A stretch of DNA of 64,000 nucleotides from Paenibacillus sophorae (GTDB lineage Bacteria; Bacillota; Bacilli; Paenibacillales; Paenibacillaceae), in NCBI RefSeq assembly GCF_018966525.1, contig NZ_CP076607.1, positions 2,232,001 through 2,296,000 on the forward strand. Direction: 5' to 3'. Positions 57,122 through 64,000 of the stretch are shown here, one piece after another (positions within the stretch are counted from its first letter, which is position 1; the number at the start of each line of letters is the position of its first letter). The notes below the pieces were generated by a model. The model was not told the origin of the DNA, made no database searches, and saw only the letters and a list, made by a program, of their open reading frames with translations. The translations under genes and the position numbers were made by a program.

Positions 57122-58673
57122 CGATGTGCCTATGCTGGACTATGTGAAGCATTTGCTCGGCCAGCTTGATCTCGAGCTTGAGCTGGCCGCCGCGGCTTCC
57201 GGCAGCGAGCAGGCGCTGGAGCTGTTTCATGACTGCCTGCCCGATCTGGCGATCGTCGATATCGGACTGCCCGGCATGGACGGACTGGAACTGGCGGAAG
57301 CGTTCCGCATGATGAAGCCGGAGGTGCGGCTCATTTTCCTGACCTGTTATGAAGATTTTCATTATTCCAAACGGGCGATTCAGCTGGAGGCCGACGATTA
57401 TCTCATCAAGGATGAACTCACGCCGCAGCAGCTCCGGGACAGCGTCGGCAAGGCGATGGAGCGCTTCCGGAGACGCCGGGAGATGCTGGAGCGCTACTCT
57501 TTCCAGCAGGCGATTGAGCGCAACCGGGAGGTGCTCAAGCAGAATTTCCTGAAGCAGCTGCTCTCCGAAGGCGGGGAATGGGACAATATTCTGCTGTTCG
57601 GCGAAAGGCTCGGCATTTCCTGGAAGCTGCCCTATCTTCGCCACGGCTTTCTGCATATCGACGCAGCATCCGTCGTCGGACGCTACCGGTACAAGGACAT
57701 TCCGCTCCTTCATTTTGCCGTCGGCAACATCGCAGCTGAGCTGTCCTCCGGTCCGGCATCGATCACGGCGCTAATGGATGGAGAGGCGGACATTTATTTG
57801 CTGTGGAACGTCGAAGACCGGAACGTCCCGGAATGCGAGCTGATCAAGTATATGTTGTCTGTCCGGGAGAAGGCGGAGCAGTATCTGAAGGTCAGCGTGC
57901 GCGGCTTCTACGCGGCGGAGGCGGTTCCGGTCCGGCAATTCGTCGAGACCTACAAGCAGTTGGCGGAGTACCGCGACCACAGCTTCTATGGACCCGCCCT
58001 GCCGGCCGTGATGCTGAAGCCGGACCGTACGTTTCTACTGGCGGCCGAATCAAAACCGGAGAAAGAGAAGGCGATGCTGTCGCTGGCGCTCGAGGAAGAC
58101 AATGCCGCCTGGATCGACCTGGCCGTAGGCAAGCTGCTGCAGCATGCCGAAGCGGAGCATTGGTCGCCAAGGCTGCTTAAAGAAACGTACGCCGATTGTG
58201 TACGCCGGATGGCGTCCGAGACGAACGGAACGGCGGAGGAAGCATTCTTCGTCCACTTAAGCTGGTCCCTCCGGGCGGAAGAAGCGGCGCACCTGACGAA
58301 GCGGGAGCTGTGGAAGCTGTGGCGGCATCAGGCGCTGACGCCGATCAGCGATCTGGAGAAGGACATTCGGCTTCAGGCCATCGACGATTTTCTGCGGGAG
58401 CATGTCGACCGGACGATAACCTCGGTGGACATGGCGGAGCATCTGCACCTTAACCCGAGCTATTTCTCCCGCTATTTCAAACGGCTGGCCGGAATGAAAT
58501 TTACGGATTACGTCAATAGCTACAAAATCTCCATCGCCATCTCCATGCTTCGCCGGGAGAACGAGACGGTCGAAAATGTAGCTTATACGCTCGGGTTCTC
58601 GGACCGGGCTTATTTCTCCAAGGTCTTCAAGAAGTACAGCGGCAAGAGCCCCAGCGAGTTCAAGAATGTGTAG
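57096..58673 (+). CDS. YesN-like response regulator (REC plus AraC-type HTH)
   Basis: A 525-residue regulator. The receiver domain (residues 1-120) has the acidic pocket MLIDDD and the phosphorylated Asp55 (AIVDIGLPGMDG), with the conserved Lys near residue 107. The middle part is variable. The C-terminal AraC domain reads SVDMAEHLHLNPSYFSRYFKRLAGMKFTDYVNSYKI and NVAYTLGFSDRAYFSKVFKKYSGKSPSEF. AAGGAGG precedes the ATG, which lies inside the kinase gene. It probably activates the importer and beta-helix genes nearby. Confidence 0.93.
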   Translation: MMTVMLIDDDVPMLDYVKHLLGQLDLELELAAAASGSEQALELFHDCLPDLAIVDIGLPGMDGLELAEAFRMMKPEVRLIFLTCYEDFHYSKRAIQLEADDYLIKDELTPQQLRDSVGKAMERFRRRREMLERYSFQQAIERNREVLKQNFLKQLLSEGGEWDNILLFGERLGISWKLPYLRHGFLHIDAASVVGRYRYKDIPLLHFAVGNIAAELSSGPASITALMDGEADIYLLWNVEDRNVPECELIKYMLSVREKAEQYLKVSVRGFYAAEAVPVRQFVETYKQLAEYRDHSFYGPALPAVMLKPDRTFLLAAESKPEKEKAMLSLALEEDNAAWIDLAVGKLLQHAEAEHWSPRLLKETYADCVRRMASETNGTAEEAFFVHLSWSLRAEEAAHLTKRELWKLWRHQALTPISDLEKDIRLQAIDDFLREHVDRTITSVDMAEHLHLNPSYFSRYFKRLAGMKFTDYVNSYKISIAISMLRRENETVENVAYTLGFSDRAYFSKVFKKYSGKSPSEFKNV

Positions 58674-58703
58674 AACGGGGCTAGAACATTAGGGGGAATA
58701 TTT

Positions 58704-60797
58704 ATGAAAGCGGTTACTATAAAAAGATTTCTGCTCTTCCCGCTCATCGCTGCGCTGATATTCGGGCCGTTCGGCCTAATGCCGGCGGGCCGGGCCGCAG
58801 CAGCGGGCATGACGTATTATGTGGACGCCACGGCGGGAAGCGACGAGAACGGCGGCACGAGCACAGATAGTCCCTGGAAATCGCTCGCCAAGGTCAATTC
58901 GGCCGTGTTCGGTCCAGGCGACCGTATTCTGCTTAAAGCCGGTTCGGTCTGGAGCGATACCTATCTGGACCTGAAGGGATCGGGCGTGGAAGGAAGCCCA
59001 ATCGTGGTCGACCGGTACGGAACCGGGCCCAAACCGCTGATTAACTTCGGCAATACGGCGGTGGGCGGCGAAGGGTTCGGCGTCCGCCTTAAGAATGTAT
59101 CGTACTGGGAAATTAACAATTTGGAAATAACAAGCGGGCAGCACGCGACCGACATGCGCCGAAGCGGCATCCTCGTCGTCGGTGAAGGGGCGGGCGCCGG
59201 CGCGTTCAAGCATATCTATATCCGGGGCAACGACATCCATGACGTATTCGGCACGGACCGGAGAACCGGAGGCATCAATTTTCACGCCCGCGGCGGCAAT
59301 ACCGATCCCGAGAGCACCTGGGATGACGTGCGGATCGAGGACAATACGGTGATCAACGTGGCGGATACCGGCATTCAGGTAATGACGGATGCCTTCGCCA
59401 ATACTTCTTGGGCCCATAAGCAGGACGCCTTTACCCATTTGATTATAAGCGGCAACTATGTGGAGAAGATTCACCGGGACGGGATTCTCGTCCGTGCCGG
59501 CGTCTCTCCGCTGATTGAGTACAACACGACGAACGAGATCGGCGTCAGCTGTGACGTCAACAGGTCGGTGGTCAATTATCTGGATAACATCGGTTTCGTC
59601 GCCGCCCAGTGGGCTTATTACACTACCGGGGCTGTCTTCCAGCACAACGAAGCGTTCAATACCCGGGTTCTGCAAGGAGACGGCCAGGCTTGGGATTTCG
59701 ACATCAAGGTGAGCGACAGCATCTATCAATATAACTTCAGCCATCACAACGAAGGCGGCGCCTTGCTGGTTATGGACAGTACGAACAACAATATTTTTCG
59801 CTACAATATCAGCCAGAATGATTACGACGCCTTCGGCGCGTTCCATTTGAGACCGGGCGGCGGCAACCTGTATATCTACAACAATGTTATTTACCGCGAC
59901 CACGGTGTTACGTCGGCTCTGACCCAATCAAGCACGAGTGGAATGGCTTATTACAGCAACAATATTTTCTATAACGCCGCCGGGGGAACGTACACGAACA
60001 GCAATTACGTGAAATACAGCCACAACCTGTTCTACGGCGCTAATTCGAACGTGCCGAATGACCCAAGCAAGGTTATGGCTGACCCGATGTTTCTTGACGG
60101 CGGCGGCGCGTCCGGCATCGACACCGCTTCGGTGTACCAACTGGCTGAAGGCTCGCCGGCCATCAATGCCGGTGCCGTCGTATGGGGCAACGGCGGCGCC
60201 GATTTCTTCGGCAATCCGCTGTACAGCGGGGTGCCCGACATCGGCGTATACGAAGCCCCGGGAACGGCGGGCCCTGCGGGGGCGCTGCTTAATGACGATT
60301 TCGAAGACGGAACGGCGGACGGCTGGGCCACGGTCGGAGGAAGCTGGGATATTGGGACCGAGGATTCGCTGGTCTACGCCCAAAATGGCCTTTATGGGGA
60401 ATCAATCGCTTTCGCCGGCGAAGCCTCCTGGACCGACTACAGCCTTGAAGCGGATGTGAAGTTAAAGAAGCTTGGCGGCAATGGCGGCATTCTGTTCCGC
60501 TATCAGGATGCGAACAATTTTTATATGTTCCGGTTGAACGACACGGGCAGCACCGCCGATCTGTACAAGAAGACGGGAGGCAATCTCCAAATGCTGGCCA
60601 GCGTGCCGATAACCGTAAATCCGAATCAGGTATACAGGCTGAAGGCGACGGTTCAGGGCACAACCATTACCGGGGCCGTGGACGGCACCGACCTCATAAC
60701 CTGGACCGGCAGCGGAACAGAACTCGCTTCAGGCAAAATCGGCCTGCGCGTACACTCCGGCATGGCGTCGTTCGACAATGTGCGGGTGACCGAGTAG
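58704..60797 (+). CDS. secreted right-handed beta-helix protein (polysaccharide-lyase-like)
   Basis: A 697-residue secreted protein. It has an N-terminal signal peptide (ends near residue 36, GRAAAAG), a right-handed parallel beta-helix (about residues 40-520) with many Asn/Asp-Gly repeats (NNIFRYNISQND, NLYIYNNVIYRD), and a C-terminal jelly-roll domain (DDFEDGTADGWATVGGSWDI; GILFRYQDANNFYMFRL) like those that bind glycans. Beta-helix proteins of this type include pectate lyases and sulfated-glycan lyases, but no catalytic residues could be assigned. TAGGGGGAA precedes the ATG. The upstream YesM/YesN pair points to polysaccharide use. Confidence 0.88.
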   Translation: MKAVTIKRFLLFPLIAALIFGPFGLMPAGRAAAAGMTYYVDATAGSDENGGTSTDSPWKSLAKVNSAVFGPGDRILLKAGSVWSDTYLDLKGSGVEGSPIVVDRYGTGPKPLINFGNTAVGGEGFGVRLKNVSYWEINNLEITSGQHATDMRRSGILVVGEGAGAGAFKHIYIRGNDIHDVFGTDRRTGGINFHARGGNTDPESTWDDVRIEDNTVINVADTGIQVMTDAFANTSWAHKQDAFTHLIISGNYVEKIHRDGILVRAGVSPLIEYNTTNEIGVSCDVNRSVVNYLDNIGFVAAQWAYYTTGAVFQHNEAFNTRVLQGDGQAWDFDIKVSDSIYQYNFSHHNEGGALLVMDSTNNNIFRYNISQNDYDAFGAFHLRPGGGNLYIYNNVIYRDHGVTSALTQSSTSGMAYYSNNIFYNAAGGTYTNSNYVKYSHNLFYGANSNVPNDPSKVMADPMFLDGGGASGIDTASVYQLAEGSPAINAGAVVWGNGGADFFGNPLYSGVPDIGVYEAPGTAGPAGALLNDDFEDGTADGWATVGGSWDIGTEDSLVYAQNGLYGESIAFAGEASWTDYSLEADVKLKKLGGNGGILFRYQDANNFYMFRLNDTGSTADLYKKTGGNLQMLASVPITVNPNQVYRLKATVQGTTITGAVDGTDLITWTGSGTELASGKIGLRVHSGMASFDNVRVTE

Positions 60798-60869
60798 CGG
60801 CCGGTTAAGTTGCCGTCCGCTGCGGTCAGGCGTCCGGCGGGAGGCGGGGCGAACAAGGAGGGACGAACA

Positions 60870-61616
60870 ATGACCGTCAGAACGAAGGCGAGGGGCGGAA
60901 GCCGCAAATTCCGCCCGCGTTTGGCGGAGGGAGGATGGCACCAGCTTCAGCCGCTGGCCGCGCTGGCGCTGCTGGTGGCGCTGCTGGTGCCCGCCGCCTG
61001 TTCGCCGCCTAAGCCGCCTGCAGAAGCTGCCGTTTCCGAAGCCGGCGGCGGGGCGGCGGCGCCCGATCCGTTTACCGCCGTCGCCTGGGTGAACGGTGAA
61101 CCGGTCGCGTACGGCGAATTCCGGACCCGCATGCTGGAGCTGCGGGGAGAGGTTGTCGCCGAGACGGCGAAGGGCGGCACCGACCCGGCGGCCAAGAGCT
61201 TCTGGACCTCCGACATCGGCGGCCGGACGCCGCTCGGTCTGCTGAAAGAGAAGACGCTGGACCTTCTGGTTAGGGTAAAGGTCCAGCAGATTGCCGCCAA
61301 GGAAGCCGGAATCGCTGAAGACATCGGATACGAGGCGTTCCTGTCTCGGCTGGATGCGGAGAATCGGACGCGGAGCAGCCGGCTCCGGCGCGGCGAAGTG
61401 ATCTATGGTCCGCGGCAGTACAGCGAACAAGCTTATTACCGATATACGCTGGCCAATCTGGAACTGGCGCTGCGTCAGCAGCTTGCCGAGGAGGAAGGCG
61501 ACCACTCCGGGAAGCCGCTGGACGACAAACGCTACGAATCGTGGCTGAACCGGCAGGCGGCGAATGCCGTCGTCCAGGTGAATCCTTCCATGTACGACAA
61601 GCTGTCGGCGGAGTGA
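60870..61616 (+). CDS. lipoprotein resembling the N-terminal part of SurA/PrsA
   Basis: A 248-residue probable lipoprotein: a charged N-terminus of about 28 residues, a hydrophobic segment ending VPAAC (lipobox), a Gly/Ala/Pro linker, then VAWVNGEPVAYGEFRTRMLELR, which resembles the substrate-binding N-terminal region of SurA and PrsA-type foldases. No parvulin isomerase domain follows. GGAGG at 60857-60861 precedes ATG 60870. It may chaperone the secreted beta-helix enzyme. High GC and Ala-rich composition are like its left neighbours. Confidence 0.75.
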   Translation: MTVRTKARGGSRKFRPRLAEGGWHQLQPLAALALLVALLVPAACSPPKPPAEAAVSEAGGGAAAPDPFTAVAWVNGEPVAYGEFRTRMLELRGEVVAETAKGGTDPAAKSFWTSDIGGRTPLGLLKEKTLDLLVRVKVQQIAAKEAGIAEDIGYEAFLSRLDAENRTRSSRLRRGEVIYGPRQYSEQAYYRYTLANLELALRQQLAEEEGDHSGKPLDDKRYESWLNRQAANAVVQVNPSMYDKLSAE

Positions 61617-61632
61617 TCGGAGCGTTCCAGGT

Positions 61633-62787
61633 TTAAATGGTGCGGAACCCAAATAATTTTATTTTTGCAAGCATACCGATAACCGCAAGCGCTAAAAACA
61701 ATATACCGCCCCAGATGATCTGGTGTGTACCCATATGCAATAGAAACTGGCCTCCTGAAGCAGTACCAATCGCAATGCCCAAATTCGAGAAAGAGACGAA
61801 TAAGCTGTTGGCAAATTCAGGCGCTTCAGATGCTTCGGAGGCTAACCAGTTTTGATTAATAATGAAGCCCCCGGTATGAATGAATCCCCAGACAATCACG
61901 ATGATCATCATTGGAATCAAATAAGCTCCGCCCCAGAATACGATCAGATACGTGATGGCCAATACAACAGGATACAGAATGGTCGTTTTGATCACATGCT
62001 TGCTTAACAATCGGCCTGCCTGCAAATTTCCAAGAACACCGCTTGCTCCAAAAAGAATCAGCATGGTGCTTATTAATTTCCCGCTCATCTTTGTAATTTG
62101 TCCGAGATATTCCGCAAAATAGCTGAATACGGCAAACATCGCCGAAATGGTTAAGCAGACGGTCACAATGTTCAGCCATAACTGGGGTTTCGCTAATACT
62201 CCGAGCTGCTTTTTATAAGATAGTTTTGCAGTTACCGGCATGCTTGGAACCCAGATTAACAGACCGATTAACGCGATCAAATTCAGCGCGGCGGAGAACA
62301 GAAATGAGGCTTCAAGAGAAAATTGATCCGCGATAAAAGAGGTGAACGGCACACCCAGAACCATCCCCACCGTACCTCCGGTAAAAACATAGGCTGTCGC
62401 TTTATTGCCCTGTTCGCTTGGGAAAAAACTTGCCGCGGCTACGAAAGCCAGCGAGAAATAGACCGGATGAAGAAAAGCGGGCAGGATGCGGACAATCAAC
62501 AAAAGCGAAAAGTTAGGAGCGATTACTGACAGGAGATTGGCGACGGCAAAAAGGGCCAGCACAGAGGCCATGATCCGTTTTTTGTTAACCCTAGTGAACA
62601 GCAAAGTCATGAACGGGCCAAAAATCGCAATCGTGAGCGCAAACAAACTGACCAGCATACCGGTCTGTGAAGCGCTAATTTGATACTTTTCTGTAATTTG
62701 AATAAAAGTGCCGATGACGCCAAATTCAGTGTTGACGATGCTGAACAGTCCGAACGCGATAATGGCAACATAATAGTAAGCTCTCAT
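61633..62787 (-). CDS. MFS transporter, AraJ/YdhP-like
   Basis: A 384-residue major-facilitator protein with twelve hydrophobic segments. Early motifs are YYYVAIIAFGLFSIVNTEFGVIGTF and the loop 2-3 region LLFTRVNKKRIMASVLALFAVANLL; a second half begins KLSYKKQLGVLAKP. The size and pattern fit the AraJ/PbuE/YdhP drug-proton antiporter or nucleoside exporter group. Its ATG overlaps the stop of the upstream gene by four bases, so the two are coupled. Substrate unknown. Confidence 0.88.
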   Translation of the reverse strand: MRAYYYVAIIAFGLFSIVNTEFGVIGTFIQITEKYQISASQTGMLVSLFALTIAIFGPFMTLLFTRVNKKRIMASVLALFAVANLLSVIAPNFSLLLIVRILPAFLHPVYFSLAFVAAASFFPSEQGNKATAYVFTGGTVGMVLGVPFTSFIADQFSLEASFLFSAALNLIALIGLLIWVPSMPVTAKLSYKKQLGVLAKPQLWLNIVTVCLTISAMFAVFSYFAEYLGQITKMSGKLISTMLILFGASGVLGNLQAGRLLSKHVIKTTILYPVVLAITYLIVFWGGAYLIPMMIIVIVWGFIHTGGFIINQNWLASEASEAPEFANSLFVSFSNLGIAIGTASGGQFLLHMGTHQIIWGGILFLALAVIGMLAKIKLFGFRTI

Positions 62788-63185
62788 CTGACTTTATACC
62801 TCATTTCAGCAAGCCAGTTAACCGCATCATCCATATTCTGAAAAAACTTCATGTCGTACGGGAACTCTTCAATTGTGCCAACAATCCGGTTTAGGCTTGA
62901 TTTGGCGACGACTTTCTCCGGCTCTACAACGGCGCAGTATTGGATGTCCGAGGCCCGCTTCACCCAATTTTGGGAAACCCAGGCTTGATCCTCTTGACTA
63001 ATGACAGACATCTTGCGGTTGTCATACAGCACTTTGCTGCCATTCATTTTTCCGGCCAATTCCACTACCTTATCCATAGCGGTACGAAATTGCTCGCCTT
63101 GAGCGAATGCCTTCCATCTCACTTCAATGATTTGGACAGCTTCATTCCAGGAAATCGTGGCTTGAGGGGATTCATAATAAACCAT
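62784..63185 (-). CDS. SpoIIAA-like (STAS/SEC14) small protein
   Basis: A 133-residue protein with a SpoIIAA-like/STAS fold pattern: a helix (QGEQFRTAMDKVVELAGKMNGSKVLYDNRKM) and late ILVGTIEEF-like strand (SSLNRIVGTIEEFPYDMKFF, then MDDAVNWLAEM). ATG 63185 has GGAG 10 bases upstream; an earlier in-frame TTG at 63221 has no site. It is coupled to the MFS gene. The family is poorly characterised and may bind lipids or small molecules. Confidence 0.7.
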   Translation of the reverse strand: MVYYESPQATISWNEAVQIIEVRWKAFAQGEQFRTAMDKVVELAGKMNGSKVLYDNRKMSVISQEDQAWVSQNWVKRASDIQYCAVVEPEKVVAKSSLNRIVGTIEEFPYDMKFFQNMDDAVNWLAEMRYKVR

Positions 63186-63308
63186 ATCTCTCACGCTCCA
63201 TTGCTCATTTTTATAGTTCAAACTTTAGCAGTACGGGCGTCCAAGGAACGCTTGGATCACTAGCCACACCGGATGATCTGTTTCCCCGGACCCCGCACCT
63301 GATGAGAC
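63186..63308. other. intergenic region, no clear structure seen
   Basis: About 120 bases between the SpoIIAA-like gene and the oxidoreductase stop. No gene or clear hairpin is seen. It probably carries the promoter of the SpoIIAA-like and MFS pair on the minus strand. Confidence 0.4.
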
Positions 63309-63908
63309 TTAGGACAATTTGATCAAGTTAAGAGTAGGGAGAGGGCCTCCCGGAAATTGATGCAATTTGCCGCCGTCAGCGAGACCGCCCAGATCAACGG
63401 TGGCGAATCCGATTTTGTCGTTAATACGGGTGACTTCAGCCTTGGCTGCGGCATCATCGCCGGAGATGAAGATGACGCGGCGTCCGCCGGCAGCACGCGG
63501 ATCAGAGCCGAGCACAGCAGGAGTAAGCGTATTGAATCCTTTTACCACCCTTGCGCCGGGAACAAGCTCCGATACAACCTCGCTTGATGTTTTTCCTCCA
63601 AGATCGGCCACGATGAATTCAGGAGTAATAATCGGGTTCATCGCATCGATCACGATACGTCCGTTCCACTCAGGCAAATCGGAAACTGCTTCTTTCAGAT
63701 GCTTCCAAGGCAGGGCAATAAGTACAATATCGGCCGCTGCGGCTTCCCGAGCGGTAACGGCTTTGCTCTTCCCTCCAAGTTTGGCAACGAGCGGAGCAAG
63801 TGATTCCGGTCCGCGGCTGTTGCTTAGGAGCACCTCATAACCTGCTTTAACGACTTGTTTGGCAAATGCTTTCCCGATTTCACCTGCGCCAATAATTCCA
63901 ATAGACAT
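63309..63908 (-). CDS. NADP-binding oxidoreductase, F420-dependent reductase family
   Basis: A 199-residue Rossmann-fold protein: SIGIIGAGEIGKAFAKQVVKAGYEVLLSNSRG is the NADP-binding motif, followed by ADIVLIALPWKHLKEAVSDL, IVIDAMNPI and VVKGFNTLTP. This matches the NADP oxidoreductase (coenzyme F420-dependent) family, whose bacterial members usually use ordinary NADPH and have unknown substrates. GAGGAGA precedes the ATG on the minus strand. Confidence 0.88.
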   Translation of the reverse strand: MSIGIIGAGEIGKAFAKQVVKAGYEVLLSNSRGPESLAPLVAKLGGKSKAVTAREAAAADIVLIALPWKHLKEAVSDLPEWNGRIVIDAMNPIITPEFIVADLGGKTSSEVVSELVPGARVVKGFNTLTPAVLGSDPRAAGGRRVIFISGDDAAAKAEVTRINDKIGFATVDLGGLADGGKLHQFPGGPLPTLNLIKLS

Positions 63909-63959
63909 ATAAATTCTCCTCTCAAATTTGGGTTTTGGTTTTTAAGTTAGGACCAGGAA

Positions 63960-64000
63960 TCAGACTGTGGTTCCGCCGTCTACGTTAATGGTTGCACCGG
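63960..64000 (-). CDS. C-terminal end of an SDR-family oxidoreductase (partial)
   Basis: The minus strand at the window edge reads GATINVDGGTTV and then TGA (63960-63962). This matches the C-terminus of short-chain dehydrogenase/reductase proteins (typically GxxxxVDGG). The rest lies outside the window. Confidence 0.75.
   Translation of the reverse strand, partial: GATINVDGGTTV

Noticed and set aside
58776..59927. 383-codon minus-strand frame opposite the beta-helix gene
   Set aside because: The plus-strand protein has a signal peptide and beta-helix repeats; the antisense frame lacks a start site and recognisable motifs.

Overview
The window looks like a chromosomal segment of a Gram-positive, Paenibacillus-type soil bacterium. 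The evidence is strong GGAGG-type ribosome binding sites, lipoprotein-type solute-binding proteins, many carbohydrate ABC importers encoded without an ATPase gene, a YesM/YesN-like two-component pair, and moderate GC content. This assignment is inferred from gene style; no 16S or other marker gene is present. The window is dominated by carbohydrate and aromatic-compound uptake and catabolism. It contains five complete sugar-type ABC importers (binding protein plus two permeases), none with its own ATPase, so a shared MsmK/UgpC-type ATPase elsewhere is expected.

Layout. 1-9483: a LysR regulator divergent from a run of two ABC importers separated by an HSL-type alpha/beta hydrolase. 9682-22724: a GntR regulator followed by a same-strand catabolic cluster holding a FAD monooxygenase, a DUF3891 protein, a DsrE-like protein, an isochorismatase-fold amidase, a CoxG-like protein, FAD and [2Fe-2S] subunits of a molybdenum hydroxylase, and two different molybdopterin subunits with a GH3 glycosidase between them. 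A foldable element of about 210 bp with terminal inverted repeats lies inside this cluster. 22858-25743: LacI regulator and GH13 alpha-glucosidase, divergent, with two matching palindromic operators. 26017-31641: ABC importer, RpiR/MurR regulator, NanE-like epimerase and sugar kinase (amino-sugar use). 31714-33619: a group II intron with its reverse transcriptase, sitting directly after a terminator. 33765-37107: orphan ModA, a DeoR regulator that appears to start at AUU, a Cof-type HAD phosphatase, and a YfbR-like HD protein with an A7 tract at its start. 37170-39014: a marR-arsM-arsN1-like arsenic operon with duplicated operators. 39473-45540: LacI, ABC importer and sulfatase. 45670-49791: a distinctly AT-rich cassette (AraC regulator, GH13, PTS EIIBC), followed by stacked terminators and a short ORF-less group II intron (49944-50393). 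50539-61616: a GC-rich block with a FAD oxidoreductase, ABC importer, YesM/YesN pair, secreted beta-helix protein and SurA-like lipoprotein. 61633-64000 (minus strand): MFS transporter, SpoIIAA-like protein, NADP-binding oxidoreductase and the tail of an SDR gene.

The most unusual parts are the molybdenum-hydroxylase/GH3/DUF3891 cluster (possibly use of a glycosylated N-heteroaromatic compound), the arsenic operon controlled by a cysteine-pair MarR protein with two near-identical operators, the apparent AUU start of a DeoR gene, the A7 frame problem at the YfbR-like gene, the ORF-less ribozyme, and a MalF-type permease with a coiled-coil insertion. All functions are read from motifs and context; no database search was possible.
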